Source: Candidatus Magasanikbacteria bacterium CG_4_10_14_0_2_um_filter_37_12 (GTDB taxonomy: Bacteria; Patescibacteriota; Patescibacteriia; Magasanikbacterales; UBA922). Taken from it: a DNA stretch of 38,015 nucleotides. The notes under the pieces are model-generated. The model ran no database searches. It was not told the origin of the DNA and was given only the letters and a program-made list of their open reading frames with translations. Below, piece by piece: positions 18,669-27,873 of this stretch (position 1 is the first letter of the stretch; each line of letters starts with the position of its first letter). The DNA is taken from the NCBI GenBank assembly GCA_002793015.1, contig PFPK01000016.1, positions 1 to 38,015 on the forward strand, in the 5' to 3' direction. Both the position numbers and the translations under genes were made by a program.

Positions 18669-20597
18669 TTATTCTAACGTTGCCTTTATTCTCCTTATTC
18701 CTGCACTGCTAGACTCCTCTTTTTTGATAATAAATTTACCCAATACCCCAGTATGCTCAACATGTGGTCCACCACAGATTTCCATACTAAATGTTGGTGA
18801 TCCGACCTCTGCTTTGGAGATACATCCAGGGTCGCCAACAGTGTATACTTTGACTTTGGCGCCATACTTGTCTCCAAACAAACCAATGGCACCTTTCTTT
18901 CTAGCTTCATCCACAGTCATCTCACTATATGACACTGGATAATTTTTGGCAATAACAGAATTGATCAGGTCTTCGACTTTCTTTTTTTCCTCATCAGTCA
19001 TTTTATCAGGATGTGTAAAATCAAACCGCAGACGTTCTGCTGTAATATTACTCCCCTTTTGCTCGACATGATCACCCAAGATCTTTCGAAGAGCCGCATG
19101 CAATAAATGTGTTGCAGTATGATATTTTACGCTCATTTCACCAGTATCTGCAAGACCACCTTTAAATTTTTGTTCAGCTCCCTCACGAGACAGGTTTCTA
19201 TGTTTTTCAAATGATTCATCAAATTCTTTTTTATCAATGTTCAATCCGTGCTCTCGCGCAAGCTCTTCGGTCATTTCATAAGGAAAACCGTATGTGTCAT
19301 ATAACTTGAAAGCTTGTTTGCCAGAAATCTCAGTTATTTTATTTCCTGTTTTTTCATACGCCATTTCAAATCCTTTCAAAAGCTTTTCGAATTCTTTCAT
19401 ACCCGACTCGAGTGTGCTACGAAATTTTGTTTCTTCAGATGTCAACTCGAATAGAATCAAATCTTGTTTTTCCACCAAATCAATGTATGTGTCTTTATAG
19501 GTAGTAATAAATCCTTGTGATATGTCTGATGTAAACAAATCACTCGCACCAAGTTCATTTCCAAAACGCACTGCACGACGAATCAATCGACGAGTAAAAT
19601 ATCCTTGATCTTTGTTGGAAGGTACTGCACCATCTGCGATCAAAAATGTAGCTGCACGCAGATGATCCAAAATCACACGAAATGCATATGTTTCTTTTTT
19701 CTCTTCTCCGTATTTCTTGTTTGTTATTTTTTCTAAGATCTTGCGTGACTGAGCAAACAAGTCTATTTTGAAAATATCTGGATCATCCAATAACGCCATA
19801 GCCATACGTTCAAGACCGCCACCAAAATCAACATTTTGTTGTGTTAGTTCTTCAAAACCATGTTCAGTTTTCTTGTATGCCATAAATACATTATTTCCAA
19901 TCTCAATAAATCTTCCACAATCACAATTTACATGACATGGTTTACCCGCCCATTCAGTTTTTTCATGAAGTCCCAATTCTTCCCCAAAATCCCAAAACAT
20001 CTCACTGTCTGGTCCCCCAGGTTCACCAACAGGCATGTGTTCGGGAATTCCGGCCCTACTCCACCAATTTTTGGTTGCATCATAATAGAATATTCTTCCA
20101 TCTTGCAGACCATCACGTTCTGCATTATCTACAATTTCTGCTTCAACACATATCTTTGTGAAATGTTCCTGCCACAATTTTGCTGTTTCTTCATCTCTTG
20201 GAATACCAATGTCTTCTCTGCCACGAAAACAAGTAATATACAAACGTTTTGGATCCACACCAATTTCTTCTACCAAAAATGTCCACATCCAATTGATTTG
20301 CTCTTTTTTGAAATAACTCCCAAGTGACCAATTGCCAAGCATTTCAAAAAACGTTGTGTGACGGCTATCTCCCACCTCATCCATATCTACGGCACGAAAA
20401 CATTTTTGAGAATCAGTAATCTTGCCACCCATCGGATGAGTCTCCCCAAGCAAATACGGCACCATAGGTTGCATACCTGATCCTGTAAACAAAGTTGTTG
20501 GATCATTTTCTGGAATCAAAGAAGCCGACGAGACGACGGCATGATCTTTTGATGCAAAAAAATCTAAATATTTTTGGCGGAGTTCTTTGGTGGTCAT
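18669..20597 (-). CDS. alaS: Alanyl-tRNA synthetase, C-terminally short
   Basis: NSQKCFRA-type core (DSQKCFRAVDMDEVGDSRHTTFFEMLGNWSLG), editing motif HTATHLLHAAL, CGGPHVEHTG; ends at 642 aa after SSSAGIRRIKATLE. Confidence 0.96.
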   Translation of the reverse strand: MTTKELRQKYLDFFASKDHAVVSSASLIPENDPTTLFTGSGMQPMVPYLLGETHPMGGKITDSQKCFRAVDMDEVGDSRHTTFFEMLGNWSLGSYFKKEQINWMWTFLVEEIGVDPKRLYITCFRGREDIGIPRDEETAKLWQEHFTKICVEAEIVDNAERDGLQDGRIFYYDATKNWWSRAGIPEHMPVGEPGGPDSEMFWDFGEELGLHEKTEWAGKPCHVNCDCGRFIEIGNNVFMAYKKTEHGFEELTQQNVDFGGGLERMAMALLDDPDIFKIDLFAQSRKILEKITNKKYGEEKKETYAFRVILDHLRAATFLIADGAVPSNKDQGYFTRRLIRRAVRFGNELGASDLFTSDISQGFITTYKDTYIDLVEKQDLILFELTSEETKFRSTLESGMKEFEKLLKGFEMAYEKTGNKITEISGKQAFKLYDTYGFPYEMTEELAREHGLNIDKKEFDESFEKHRNLSREGAEQKFKGGLADTGEMSVKYHTATHLLHAALRKILGDHVEQKGSNITAERLRFDFTHPDKMTDEEKKKVEDLINSVIAKNYPVSYSEMTVDEARKKGAIGLFGDKYGAKVKVYTVGDPGCISKAEVGSPTFSMEICGGPHVEHTGVLGKFIIKKEESSSAGIRRIKATLE

Positions 20598-20600
20598 AGA

Positions 20601-21461
20601 TTACAAACTCTTTAATTTCTCTACCCCAAAATTAAATTCTTTCCAAGATTGCTTTATTTTAGAAAAACTATCGTAACCCTTGTCTGAAATTGGTTTATGT
20701 AGACTAGTATAATCTTGCAAATAAATCAACTGAAAATTATCTTTGGTGTATGATAGGGGCTCTTGGAAATTCTTTTGTCTATTACCAGAATACAAATTAA
20801 ATTTACTATTCATGTCCTGTCCTAACACATACCCATGCTGTTCAAAAGCTCGCTGTACTTCTGGAACTGCATCAATAGACAAATTAAAGATAAGATAATA
20901 CATATGCAAATTCTTACCATCCTGAATATATCTATCCACATTTCCTCTCGCAATCATACTGTCAACATTGACTGAGCTGACCACACAAAAAGCCACAAGC
21001 CCTAGTACCGCACATGTATAAAAGAAATTACGAAACTTCCAGTTTACAGCAATACTCACAACGGAAATCAACAAAATCAACATGCTGAAATAAATAAACC
21101 ATTCCACATAGAGTCGCAAAACAGTAAAACCAAACTTATCCTGATAGAGATTCATTCTAGCCAAGGCCGAGACAGCTACTACTCCTACTTGCAAAATGAG
21201 AAAAATTTTCAAAAATTTGAGAAAAATTACACTGCCATGGTGGACAGCTGAACGATAAAAAACAATCAACATCGCCCCTGCCAATCCAATCACCAAAGTC
21301 AGTTGGAAAAATCCGTTCCGAGCATAATCAGCAAACCTTATACCATTCATAATCACAAATTCTTGAGAACCAAACAGATAATTGATCTGAATGATGACAA
21401 AAATGAGAAATAGAACATTTATCAACAGTAAGATAGTAGTAGAAATAATACTATCAATCAA
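20601..21461 (-). CDS. DUF4173-like membrane protein, C-terminal half (split gene)
   Basis: LINVLFLIFVIIQINYLFG..FADYARNGFFQL; begins with TTG overlapping the upstream ORF stop. Confidence 0.6.
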   Translation of the reverse strand: MIDSIISTTILLLINVLFLIFVIIQINYLFGSQEFVIMNGIRFADYARNGFFQLTLVIGLAGAMLIVFYRSAVHHGSVIFLKFLKIFLILQVGVVAVSALARMNLYQDKFGFTVLRLYVEWFIYFSMLILLISVVSIAVNWKFRNFFYTCAVLGLVAFCVVSSVNVDSMIARGNVDRYIQDGKNLHMYYLIFNLSIDAVPEVQRAFEQHGYVLGQDMNSKFNLYSGNRQKNFQEPLSYTKDNFQLIYLQDYTSLHKPISDKGYDSFSKIKQSWKEFNFGVEKLKSL

Positions 21462-22170
21462 TCTTAAAAACGTTCATTTTTTTATCACCGAGAATATAAC
21501 TAGGGTCAACCAAAACATAAAAAAATCCGCCAATAAATAAAGTCAAAACAAAAGTACGGAATATTCTCCAAACAAATTCTAGGGTGATATTAAAATCAAA
21601 AATATTATGGACCCACTCCGCAAATACAGCATCAGCTGAAGCAAATAGCTCGCCAAAAATAAGTAAAATCGGAGCAGATATCACCATGGCAATAGCAATA
21701 TTTTTATACAGTCTATCATGCTTGCTTTCCTTAGAGGTAAACAGATCTCTAAAAATCTGAAACCACTTGACAATTGGCTGATCAAACTTGCTGACCAAAG
21801 GAATCTTGGCAAAAGAAAATAAAAACTTATGAGGATTTTTGATAGTAATAGTGACTGAAAATAAAAAAAGTAGTAAAGCTACCAAGTATGGCAGATAATT
21901 AGTCACGAGATCATTATTAAAAAATACCACATCAAGAGCCAATACCAAGATAGGTAAAGCAAACCACAAAGCCCATTTCTGATGAAGTTGTTTAGTCAAC
22001 TCAGCTAGGGCAATAAATCCAATCAAATATAGCGAAACAAACAGAAAAAAACCAAATCCGTAATGAACCTTGTAAAGAAAGAAATCATAAAATACAGCAA
22101 TAGCCAAGGCTAGACCGAGGTAAGCGAGGCGCCAATGCCTCGTGGTAGATGGGGATGTTTGAAATTTCAT
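21454..22170 (-). CDS. DUF4173-like membrane protein, N-terminal half (split gene)
   Basis: 238 aa multi-TM protein ending DKKMNVFKID*; +1 frame relative to the downstream half. Confidence 0.6.
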   Translation of the reverse strand: MKFQTSPSTTRHWRLAYLGLALAIAVFYDFFLYKVHYGFGFFLFVSLYLIGFIALAELTKQLHQKWALWFALPILVLALDVVFFNNDLVTNYLPYLVALLLFLFSVTITIKNPHKFLFSFAKIPLVSKFDQPIVKWFQIFRDLFTSKESKHDRLYKNIAIAMVISAPILLIFGELFASADAVFAEWVHNIFDFNITLEFVWRIFRTFVLTLFIGGFFYVLVDPSYILGDKKMNVFKID

Positions 22171-22176
22171 ATATGT

Positions 22177-22278
22177 TTATCTAAAATATTTTATAGCAAC
22201 ATAGACGACCAAGCTAATCAGGACAAAATAAAACCAGGTGGCTTTGAATAATTCTACTAAAAAATTTGGCTGATTCAT
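22177..22278 (-). CDS. Small single-TM protein
   Basis: Absent from the ORF track; ATG-initiated MNQPNFLVELFKATWFYFVLISLVVYVAIKYFR*, immediately upstream of the DUF4173-like gene. Confidence 0.45.
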   Translation of the reverse strand: MNQPNFLVELFKATWFYFVLISLVVYVAIKYFR

Positions 22279-22461
22279 AAGTGAATAATTTTTAATTTGA
22301 AATTTTTAATTTGAAAACAATTTTTAATTTCTTAATGTTTCAATTTTAAGTTAGTTTGAAAATTGTAAATTTAGTCATTGTAAATTGTTTTCAAATTGAA
22401 AATTGTAAATTACAAATTGTAAATTATCACTGTCTATTGTTTAAAAATTTCAAATTATAAA

Positions 22462-23565
22462 TTATTCAATTACTCCTCCTCCAAAACAAACCCCATCTTT
22501 ATAAAATACCGCAAACTGTCCCGGCGTTACGGCTCTTTGATTTTTTTCAAATTCAACAAAAACTTTCGACTTTAAAGACTTTGTGACTTTAGACTTCTGT
22601 AACTCCTGTCTGTGGCGTAGTCTTACTTCACATTGTAAAGGAAAAATGGGAGGATGTCCACTGATCCAATTAACATCTCCAACCATAATTTCCTTTTTCC
22701 AAAGTAGCGGATCATCCTCATGTCCAACCACTAGTTCGTTGGCATCAAATCTTTTGTCTACAACGTACAAGGGCTTGCTGTCATTATCGACTTTCGACTT
22801 TATAGACTTTTGACTTCCAACCCCAACATGTCTCTGTCCAATCGTATAAAAAGCCAATCCATCATGCTGACCCAAAACTACGCCATCAAAAGTGACGATG
22901 TTACCAGGTGTAGGCCTGATTTTATTCTGCAAAAATTCTTTCATATCCACCTCACCGACAAAACAAATTCCCATGCTTTCATCCTTATTGGCGGTCGGTA
23001 AATCAAATTTCTTGGCCAACTCACGAACTTCTATCTTGGTATATTCACCAAGAGGGAACAGCGTATACGAAAGCTGTGCTTGATTTAATTGATGAAGAAA
23101 ATATGTTTGATCTTTGTTTGTGTCTTTTGCTATTTTCAATTCATAACTTTCGACTTTCGATTTTCGACTTTCGACTTTCGCATAATGCCCCGTTGCGATA
23201 TAATCAAACCCCATTTCTCGTACCTTATCCAACCACACTCCAAACTTCACAAATTTATTACACATCACATCGGGATTGGGAGTCCTGCCCTTCTCATATT
23301 CTTGATACATGTAGTCTAATACCAATTCCTTATATTCCTTAGCAAAATCTAATTTCAAAAGTGGAATACTTAATTTTGCCGCTACTCGCAAAGCATCTCT
23401 GTAGTCTGCTGTATAACATGATCCAAAACCTTCTTTGTTGGCATCGTAATTAATAATAAAAGCACCAGTTACATCATAACCAACTTCGACGAGCAGGGCT
23501 GCAACCACAGAAGAGTCTACGCCTCCTGACATGGCTACTAGAATTTTCTCTTTCTTCTCTAGCAT
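22462..23565 (-). CDS. mnmA: tRNA-specific 2-thiouridylase
   Basis: VAMSGGVDSSVVAALL..GHYAK..FYTIGQRHVGVG..QRAVTPGQFAVFYKDGVCFGGGVIE. Confidence 0.96.
   Translation of the reverse strand: MLEKKEKILVAMSGGVDSSVVAALLVEVGYDVTGAFIINYDANKEGFGSCYTADYRDALRVAAKLSIPLLKLDFAKEYKELVLDYMYQEYEKGRTPNPDVMCNKFVKFGVWLDKVREMGFDYIATGHYAKVESRKSKVESYELKIAKDTNKDQTYFLHQLNQAQLSYTLFPLGEYTKIEVRELAKKFDLPTANKDESMGICFVGEVDMKEFLQNKIRPTPGNIVTFDGVVLGQHDGLAFYTIGQRHVGVGSQKSIKSKVDNDSKPLYVVDKRFDANELVVGHEDDPLLWKKEIMVGDVNWISGHPPIFPLQCEVRLRHRQELQKSKVTKSLKSKVFVEFEKNQRAVTPGQFAVFYKDGVCFGGGVIE
23147..23181. repeat. 7-bp tandem repeat (CTTTCGA)x5 inside mnmA
   Basis: CTTTCGA CTTTCGA TTTTCGA CTTTCGA CTTTCGC. Confidence 0.95.
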
Positions 23566-23600
23566 ATAGGGCTACTATAGCTAATCTTAGCCAAAAAATC

Positions 23601-23652
23601 AAGTACTAAAAAATAAGCTGAAAAGCTTGTAAATTATTTTTAGTACTTATTT
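23601..23652 (-). terminator. Palindrome/terminator at the 3' end of pyrG
   Basis: AAGTACTAAAAAATAA ... TTATTTTTAGTACTT, overlapping the pyrG stop region. Confidence 0.55.
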
Positions 23653-25290
23653 TTTGTTCAAAGCAGCCTTAATAAAATCACGAAACAGCGGATGAGGCTT
23701 CATCGGACGTGACTTGAATTCTGGATGAAATTGCACACCGACAAAAAATGGGTGATCTCTCAATTCGACAATTTCTACTAAATCAGATTCTGGATTCAGG
23801 CCAACAATTTGTAGTCCAGCGTCGTCCACTTCTTTGCGATAATCATTATTGAATTCATAGCGATGGCGATGACGCTCGGAAATCAAATCCACGCCGTAGG
23901 CTTTATGGACTTTAGTATCTTTACGAAGAGCACAATCATATGCTCCGAGACGCATTGTACCACCATATCTGGCTTCAGAAACATTTTTGGCTTGTTTTGG
24001 ATTGATATGGATCACTGGCTCGGAAGTATTTGGATCCATCTCTACTGTGTTGGCTTTTTTCTTTCCAAGGACATTACGGACAAATTCAATCGAGGCGAGT
24101 TGCATACCGTAGCATAACCCAAAGTATGGAATCTTATTGACACGGGCAAACTGAATGGCTTTGATAATACCCTCTACACCACGTGTACCAAATCCACCAG
24201 GCACTAAGATACCATCATATTTTTTTAAATTTTTTATTTTAGCTGGGCTCTTTTCAAATTCTTCACTATCTACCCAATCTAAAATTGGTTTGGCACCTTG
24301 ATGCCATGAAGCGTGCTTCAATGATTCAATAACAGAAATATATGAGTCAGCCAGAGTAAAATTGCCAGTCCCAAAATACTTACCAATAACAGCAATATGT
24401 ACTTCTTTTTTGGCATTTTCAATTTTGTGAACAAAAGATCTCCACGCTGTCAAATCTGTTTTTTTCGTTCTCATCCTGAGGGCTTTCAAAATCTTATTGC
24501 CGATTTGTTGGTCTTCCATCTTCACAGGAATTTCATAAATAGAAGAAACATCTGGAGCAGAGATACAGTTTTCTTTTGAAACACCACAAAAAGTGGCCAA
24601 TTTTTCTCGACGGGGCTTATCTAATGACATTTGTCCTCGAGCCACAATGACGTCAGCTTGCAATCCCGCTTGGTTTAAAACACGAGAAGCATGCTGGGTA
24701 GGCTTGGTCTTCATCTCTCCTAGGTGTGCTGGTACTGGCAGATAGCTAACCAAAACAATCGCTACACTATCTGGGCTTTGGAGCTTCATCATGCGGGCTG
24801 CCTCAAGAAAGAGAATATTCTCGTATTCCCCTATTGTACCACCAATCTCTATCAAAGTGATCTCAGCGTCATACTTGGTAGCAGCCTTTTTTATTCTCAA
24901 AATAATTTCTTCTGGGATATGTGGAACTACTTGAACACATTTGCCTTTGTACTTCATGGTTCTTTCATTTTCAATTACTTTCAAATACACCCGGCCAGTG
25001 GTCATATAATTTTCTGAGCTAAGACTCATATCTAGAAAACGCTCATAATTGCCCATGTCCTGATCGGTCTCATCTCCATCGTCAGTCACAAACACCTCAC
25101 CATGCTCAATTGGATTCATGGTTCCAGCATCGACATTGACATAAGGATCAATCTTAAGAGCGGTGACCTTGAAACCTTTGGCTTCAAAAATTGCACCAAG
25201 GCTAGCCGATGTGACACCCTTACCAACTCCAGACAACACTCCACCAACAATGAAAATGAATTTTGGTTTTTTGACTTTTGGCATAAACAA
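23647..25290 (-). CDS. pyrG: CTP synthase
   Basis: KFIFIVGGVLSGVGKGVTSASLGAIFEAKGFKVTALKIDPYVNVDAGTMNPIEHGEVFVTDDGDETDQD; GATase PYFGLCYGMQ. Confidence 0.98.
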   Translation of the reverse strand: MFMPKVKKPKFIFIVGGVLSGVGKGVTSASLGAIFEAKGFKVTALKIDPYVNVDAGTMNPIEHGEVFVTDDGDETDQDMGNYERFLDMSLSSENYMTTGRVYLKVIENERTMKYKGKCVQVVPHIPEEIILRIKKAATKYDAEITLIEIGGTIGEYENILFLEAARMMKLQSPDSVAIVLVSYLPVPAHLGEMKTKPTQHASRVLNQAGLQADVIVARGQMSLDKPRREKLATFCGVSKENCISAPDVSSIYEIPVKMEDQQIGNKILKALRMRTKKTDLTAWRSFVHKIENAKKEVHIAVIGKYFGTGNFTLADSYISVIESLKHASWHQGAKPILDWVDSEEFEKSPAKIKNLKKYDGILVPGGFGTRGVEGIIKAIQFARVNKIPYFGLCYGMQLASIEFVRNVLGKKKANTVEMDPNTSEPVIHINPKQAKNVSEARYGGTMRLGAYDCALRKDTKVHKAYGVDLISERHRHRYEFNNDYRKEVDDAGLQIVGLNPESDLVEIVELRDHPFFVGVQFHPEFKSRPMKPHPLFRDFIKAALNKK

Positions 25291-25344
25291 TTAAAATAAT
25301 GATACACTGACTATGTGCGAAATTATATCACGAATTTATAAATT

Positions 25345-25375
25345 AAAAAACCCTCCGAAGTAGGAGGGGTGCTAT
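25345..25375 (-). terminator. Intrinsic terminator downstream of rplI
   Basis: CCCTCC-gaagta-GGAGGG hairpin flanked by A/T tracts. Confidence 0.6.
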
Positions 25376-25824
25376 TTTGGAGAAACGATAATTCGTAAGT
25401 CTGCTTCTAAACCATGATCAAATCCAAATCGTAATCTAACTTCGTGTTCACCAACTTCTTTGATTGGCTTATCTAATCTAACTTGTTTTGGGTCAAGCTC
25501 AACGCCGAGCTGCTCTTTGATCGCTTTGGATATTTTAGCTTGGCTCACGGCAGCATAGAGACCACCATCTTCATTGGCACGCTCTTCTACTTCAATCTCT
25601 GCACCATCAATTCTACCAGCTTTCTTTTGAAAAATTTTTAATTCTTTTTCAGCGTTCTTGGTATTTCTTTCTTTTTCTTGTTTCATCTGAGCTATGACCT
25701 GATCAGTAGCAACCACAGCCAACTTTTTTTTAAACAAAAAATTACGAGCAAACCCTTCGGTTACTTCTTTTATTTCATCCTCATAACCTGTCCCTTGGAC
25801 GTCCTTTAAAAGTAGTACTTTCAT
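25372..25824 (-). CDS. rplI: 50S ribosomal protein L9
   Basis: [39 protein letters not shown]. Confidence 0.96.
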   Translation of the reverse strand: MKVLLLKDVQGTGYEDEIKEVTEGFARNFLFKKKLAVVATDQVIAQMKQEKERNTKNAEKELKIFQKKAGRIDGAEIEVEERANEDGGLYAAVSQAKISKAIKEQLGVELDPKQVRLDKPIKEVGEHEVRLRFGFDHGLEADLRIIVSPK

Positions 25825-25999
25825 ATATATAGTTATTGTAGCATATAGCTTGAAAAATTGGCAAGAGTAATGTAAGATAGACCAAGTAAGATAATAAACA
25901 AACTAAGCAATATGCCTAAAAGCATAGAAAAAAGCTTAATATTACAAACAATCAAAAATCAGTGAAATCCAATATTAAATCAGTAAGATCAATGTTTTT

Positions 26000-26848
26000 A
26001 TGAAATCAGGTTTTGTTGTCCTAGTTGGGCGCTCTAATGTGGGAAAATCCACACTTTTGAATACCCTGGTCGGCACTAAAATTGCAGCCACTTCTTTTCG
26101 TGCCCAGATGACCAGAAATATCATTCATGGAGTTCTGAATCATGAGGATGGGCAGGCGGTATTCATCGATACACCTGGAATCTTCAAGGATAGACGCAGT
26201 CCTTTGACAGCCAAACTGACCAATAGAGTCAAGGATGCTCTCCAAGATATTGATCTGATTATATATGTTGTAGATCCAACCAGAGAAATTGGTGATGAAG
26301 AGCGAGCCATGTACGGGATGATTCGTCATCTGGATATTCCGAAGATTCTTGTAATCAACAAAAGTGATTTGCCAGAAGAGGAAAGAAAGCACCAAGCCAG
26401 CTATGTGGCCTGGGGCCAGGACTTCGAGGCAGTCTATCCACTATCTGCTCTCAAGGGCAGCCATGTCGATCCACTAAAGCAAAAGGTAATTAGTCTTCTG
26501 CCAGAAGGTGGACTGATGTACGAAAACAATCAGCTGACCAATCTGACCAATGACTTTTGGATAGCTGAACTTATTCGTGAGAAAACTTATTCTGTTCTTG
26601 ATAAAGAAGTTCCCTACTCACTGACTGTGGAAGTAGATAATATCAAAGAAAAGAAAGACATGTTTGTAATAGAGGCACGAATTCTGACCAATCAGGAAAG
26701 ATACAAGAAAATAATTATTGGAAAGGGTGGGCAGAAGATCAAAGAGATTGGGCAGATGGCCAGGAGAGAGCTAGAGCAGTCTCTCAATAAGAAAGTTTTT
26801 TTGAAATTGGAAGTGGATGTGGATGAACATTGGGTGGAGAGGGTTTGA
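26000..26848 (+). CDS. era: GTPase Era
   Basis: G1 GRSNVGKS, DTPG, NKSD, C-terminal KH domain IIIGKGGQKIKEIGQMARRELE. Confidence 0.96.
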   Translation: MKSGFVVLVGRSNVGKSTLLNTLVGTKIAATSFRAQMTRNIIHGVLNHEDGQAVFIDTPGIFKDRRSPLTAKLTNRVKDALQDIDLIIYVVDPTREIGDEERAMYGMIRHLDIPKILVINKSDLPEEERKHQASYVAWGQDFEAVYPLSALKGSHVDPLKQKVISLLPEGGLMYENNQLTNLTNDFWIAELIREKTYSVLDKEVPYSLTVEVDNIKEKKDMFVIEARILTNQERYKKIIIGKGGQKIKEIGQMARRELEQSLNKKVFLKLEVDVDEHWVERV

Positions 26849-26904
26849 TTTTTGGAATATAAAATTTATAATTCACAGACCTAACAACCTAAACACCTAA
26901 CACT

Positions 26905-27657
26905 ATGCTCAACCTCACCCGCCCACTAGTATTTTTTGACCTCGAAACCACTGGCGTCGATGTCTACCGTGACCGCATTGTTCAGATCGGAGCCATCAAA
27001 GTCATGCCAGACGGCACTAAGACAGAACACGAATGGATCATCAATCCCAGCATGTCCATCCCCAAAGGAGCTAGTGATGTCCACGGCATTACCGACGACA
27101 TGGTGGTGAACAAGCCCAAGCTAGGAGACATTGCAACTGAACTTGCTGAACTCTTCACAGATACCGATCTAGGAGGCTACAACGTCAAAAACTTCGATAT
27201 CCCTATGCTGGCTGAAGAATTCAACCGTATTGGACTTAATCTCGACACAGAGACCATCAAGATAGTAGACGTCATGACAATTTTCATGAGAAAAGAACAA
27301 CGTACCCTATCAGCAGCTTATAAAAAATATTGTGGCAAAGAACTGGTCGATGCTCACGACGCCATGGCAGACATCAAAGCTTCGATGGAAGTGCTAGATG
27401 GTCAATTTGCTCACTACAACGATCTTCCCTACTCCCCAGCAGAACTTCATGAGTTTTGTTTTCCTGCTGATCCAGATGCTTATGATGTCGAAGGTAAACT
27501 CCGCTTTGTAGACGGCGAGTTGGCCATCAACTTCGGTAAAAACAAAGGTCAAACACTCCAAAATCTTGCTGGTAATGATCCAGGATATTTGGAGTGGATC
27601 TTAAATGGTAGTTTTTCGGATAAAGTTAAGGAAGCAATTAAAGATGTCATAAGATAA
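26905..27657 (+). CDS. DnaQ-like 3'-5' exonuclease with C-terminal DUF3820-like domain
   Basis: FFDLETTGVDVYRDRIVQIGAIKV..HDAMADIKASMEVL; C-terminal INFGKNKGQTLQNLAGNDPGYLEWILNGSF. Confidence 0.87.
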   Translation: MLNLTRPLVFFDLETTGVDVYRDRIVQIGAIKVMPDGTKTEHEWIINPSMSIPKGASDVHGITDDMVVNKPKLGDIATELAELFTDTDLGGYNVKNFDIPMLAEEFNRIGLNLDTETIKIVDVMTIFMRKEQRTLSAAYKKYCGKELVDAHDAMADIKASMEVLDGQFAHYNDLPYSPAELHEFCFPADPDAYDVEGKLRFVDGELAINFGKNKGQTLQNLAGNDPGYLEWILNGSFSDKVKEAIKDVIR

Positions 27658-27805
27658 TAAATATGTACAAAATTATGAACAATATGCCTGCAGATAGGTA
27701 GGAAAATTGCGAAATGCGTCCTGAAGGCAATAAGAAATGTCGAAAGGCAGGCTCAGTACTCACATCACATTATACGCCACAGCCTTTCGGCGGTAATCCT
27801 AACAA

Positions 27806-27833
27806 AAAAATCACTAGTTAAATAGTGATTTTT
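27806..27833. terminator. Bidirectional terminator between convergent genes
   Basis: AAAAATCACTA-gttaaa-TAGTGATTTTT. Confidence 0.75.
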
Positions 27834-27873
27834 ATTTCTCGTATATTCGTACAATTCGTAATCCATATGTTAC

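Noticed and set aside
26846-26848. Possible UGA recoding (Gly, code 25) as in Gracilibacteria/SR1
   Set aside because: era ends at TGA at the expected family length, and other ORFs read normally with standard stops; no in-frame TGA was noticed within conserved domains.
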